From Methanobrevibacter sp. (lineage in GTDB: Archaea; Methanobacteriota; Methanobacteria; Methanobacteriales; Methanobacteriaceae), in contig NZ_JAFRSC010000032.1 in the NCBI RefSeq assembly GCF_017427765.1, forward strand, positions 124,001-188,000: a stretch of DNA of 64,000 nucleotides, in the 5' to 3' direction. How positions within the stretch are numbered: position 1 is the stretch's first letter; the number at the start of each line of letters is the position of its first letter. Below the pieces are notes generated by a model. It was not told the DNA's origin. It did not search any database and saw only the letters and a program-made list of their open reading frames with translations. The translations under genes and the position numbers were made by a program. Positions 62,127 to 64,000 of this stretch are shown here, piece by piece.

Positions 62127-63503
62127 TTAGTTGTCCTTTACACCAGCATCCCCAATATTTAAATTTAACATTGAAACATCCATTTTCTTATTATTTAAAT
62201 AATATTCATTCATTAATGAAACCGGAAGCATAATGACCTGAATATCTTCCAAACCCAAATTAGACAATATATCTAATTTTACATGCCCCTTATTTTCAAT
62301 AACTTGTGAATAAGTCGGGAATAAAAATGCATTTTTAACGCCTTTAAAGTCATGAAATTCAATAAATTCTCTAAAAGCCAGTTCATAGAGGTATTGTTTG
62401 GTAACTGACTCCAGACCGGGCTGGCCGTCCAATACATCCTGTGTGAATTTTAAACTGTAATATTTGGCATCAAGAATAATGAATTCATTGTTGTAGAAAG
62501 TTACGATATCCGGAATAAACGTGCCTTCAGCATCTTTCGGATAAATATCCTTATAATACCATTTTGGTTTTTTAATAAGTTTTATTAATTCCTTGTTTGG
62601 TGAATATTTGGAGTTTAACTTAGTCGGCAATGTTAAATCCCTCAGTTTTTTATTTAACTTATCGGAAAATACTTTTGCACAAACTTCTTCCCAGATTTCA
62701 TGATAAGCTGATGTGCCGTACAGTGTCAGGTAGTTTTCATTAGTATGTGCGTTTTTATTTGATAAATAGGAATGCATTGAGCGAAGCAGTTTAATTTTGT
62801 GAGTATTGAACTCCACATTCAGTTCTTTTTCAAGCTTTTCTAAAATCAAATCGGCATCGCCAAAATCTTCAAACTCCTTATCGGACAGTTCAACAGGAGT
62901 TAAATCAAACAGTTCCAAAAGACCTGCTTTTTGCAGGTAACCGGAACACTCCGTAATAATATACTCATGCAAAAGTCTGAAAAAATCAAATAAATCGTTG
63001 ATTTTATATTTGGTTTGAAGCTCAACGTAATACGGCTTTTTGTTTTGTATGATTGCAACATTGTCGTTGACGGTTTTATTCCAGTCGATTTCACCGTTTC
63101 CGTTGGTTTGGAGGATATTCTGGATATTTGTATAAACTCCGTTTTCAAAGTAGTCCTCCAGGAAAAATAACATCATTGACAGCCGGTTGTATGAAATATC
63201 TTCAAGCTCATCGTTTTGATAGGTCAAATCATCCTTTGATTTGTTGTATTTTTTAATTACATTAATTACCTGTTTGAAATCCTCTTTAATGTTGTCTTTT
63301 GATGTGATGTATTTAGGATAAACGTTGATGACAATATTTTCAATTATAATTACTCCGACATAGTTAAACTGATAGCTGTCATTTGTGAATTTGACAATAT
63401 CATATTTTAAAAGCTCATCGAGGACTTTCTGGTTGTCTTGAAGGATTTCTAAAATATCTTTTTTTGAATAATATTTTAGCTCTTTAATGTAGACATTCTT
63501 CAT
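62127..63503 (-). CDS. mcrC: McrC/LlaJI-type restriction protein
   Basis: A 458-residue protein. The C-terminal PD-(D/E)XK nuclease core is clear: FIPDIVTFYNNEFIILDAKYYSLKF (P-D ... D-A-K). The N-terminal ~230 residues (QFNYVGVIIIENIVINVYPKYI) match the McrC/LlaJI partner-binding half. Its ATG directly follows the McrB-like TAA with GGTGA upstream, so the two are translationally coupled. It would cut DNA, likely at modified or specific sites, when driven by the GTPase/AAA partner. No methylase is visible in this window. Confidence 0.85.
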   Translation of the reverse strand: MKNVYIKELKYYSKKDILEILQDNQKVLDELLKYDIVKFTNDSYQFNYVGVIIIENIVINVYPKYITSKDNIKEDFKQVINVIKKYNKSKDDLTYQNDELEDISYNRLSMMLFFLEDYFENGVYTNIQNILQTNGNGEIDWNKTVNDNVAIIQNKKPYYVELQTKYKINDLFDFFRLLHEYIITECSGYLQKAGLLELFDLTPVELSDKEFEDFGDADLILEKLEKELNVEFNTHKIKLLRSMHSYLSNKNAHTNENYLTLYGTSAYHEIWEEVCAKVFSDKLNKKLRDLTLPTKLNSKYSPNKELIKLIKKPKWYYKDIYPKDAEGTFIPDIVTFYNNEFIILDAKYYSLKFTQDVLDGQPGLESVTKQYLYELAFREFIEFHDFKGVKNAFLFPTYSQVIENKGHVKLDILSNLGLEDIQVIMLPVSLMNEYYLNNKKMDVSMLNLNIGDAGVKDN

Positions 63504-64000
63504 TTATTCACCATCATCTGTGATGAAGTTCTCTTTAATTGAGTCTGTAAATATTTCGATTCCGTTTTTGTCAAATTCATCGCAAACCTGGAAATAGGTT
63601 ATGTTTTTGGCCTTGTCAACACCTGAAAACAACTGGTTTCTTTTTGATTTTGCAGCGTCTTCAAACAGATACATGATAATTTTGTTTTTGAATATATCCT
63701 TGAAGATATCTTCAGGTATTTCTTGGTTGTGATATTCATTAAATGCAAAGAACGGTCCGATAAGTTTATCCTCATTGATTTTGTATGATAATAATTCATC
63801 GTTGATTGCTTTTCTGAGGTCGTTCCAGTTGATCTCTACATTGTTTAAGGTGACTTTAGTATCTCGGATTAAATCATCATTGTTGTTTATGGAAAAATAC
63901 TTGAAATCCCATCTTCTCTTAAATGCCGTATCCATCGGGAAAACTCCCTGGTCTGCTGAGTTCATGGTTGCCCAGATAAACATGTTTTGAGGAATTCTGA
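63504..64000 (-). CDS. mcrB: McrB-like AAA+ restriction NTPase, 5' partial in window
   Basis: Open through the right edge. The visible 165 residues are the end of an AAA+ domain: NMFIWATMNSADQGVFPMDTAFKRRWDFKYF is the sensor-1 (TMNSAD) and arginine-finger (FKRRW) region of McrB-type NTPases. The rest, including Walker A/B, is beyond the window. The stop is immediately followed by the McrC ATG. This domain would translocate DNA and activate the nuclease. Confidence 0.85.
   Translation of the reverse strand, partial: RIPQNMFIWATMNSADQGVFPMDTAFKRRWDFKYFSINNNDDLIRDTKVTLNNVEINWNDLRKAINDELLSYKINEDKLIGPFFAFNEYHNQEIPEDIFKDIFKNKIIMYLFEDAAKSKRNQLFSGVDKAKNITYFQVCDEFDKNGIEIFTDSIKENFITDDGE

Overview
The window looks like a chromosomal segment from a host-associated methanogen of the Methanobrevibacter type. 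It is AT-rich. Ribosome binding sites are GGTGAT/GGAGGT-like, promoters have archaeal TATA boxes, some genes look leaderless, and there is a giant adhesin-like protein with beta-helix and Ig-like repeats. No rRNA, tRNA, CRISPR array, IS element or phage module was seen. Genus-level assignment is an inference from gene content and style.

Layout. 1-7.4 kb: a 5'-truncated membrane-anchored protein, a purine-type NCS2 permease, a flavin oxidoreductase, an acyltransferase interrupted by one in-frame TAG, an asparagine-synthase-like gene that seems to lack an AUG/GUG/UUG start, and an orphan. 7.5-14.9 kb: a 2463-residue adhesin-like protein with a near-perfect 20-bp palindrome upstream. 15.2-19.1 kb: a redox/efflux block (flavin reductase, then flavodoxin-MarR-MATE behind a palindromic operator) and a PAP2-like membrane protein. 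19.1-26.4 kb: glycosyltransferases for surface glycans, with an 875-bp gap containing two RNA-like hairpins. 26.5-29.7 kb: a zinc-ribbon membrane protein and a polar amino acid ABC transporter. 29.8-42.2 kb: a surface-polysaccharide locus with seven GT2 genes (one fused to a GT4 enzyme), a UDP-glucose dehydrogenase and a LicD-like protein, plus a universal stress protein and an Ig-like membrane protein. 42.2-44.4 kb: peroxidase, cation efflux and a small membrane protein.

44.4-52.1 kb is a compact, mostly minus-strand accessory cluster. It has two paralogous double-SseB-like proteins, a zinc-ribbon/HExxH protein, a zinc-ribbon membrane protein, an ElaA-like acetyltransferase, small orphans, a TPR-HIRAN protein, a zinc-ribbon/TerB-like/CbbX-type AAA+ ATPase and a winged-helix regulator that is divergent from the SseB genes. 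Next to it (52.1-53.5 kb) is an Rpn-family nuclease gene whose 3' end is repeated twice downstream as separate small ORFs, each with its own start codon and terminator. This resembles free-standing copies of the intragenic RpnS antitoxin. Then come an AddA/UvrD-type helicase-nuclease, small zinc-ribbon proteins, another winged-helix regulator, a decayed 3' fragment of an McrC-like gene, and an intact McrC/LlaJI-like gene with the end of its McrB-like partner at the right edge.

The strongest candidates for something new are the tandem Rpn tail copies (with a growing Glu-Ser-Ala repeat) and the SseB/AAA+/HIRAN/zinc-ribbon cluster. The left-edge gene and the right-edge McrB gene are incomplete in this window.
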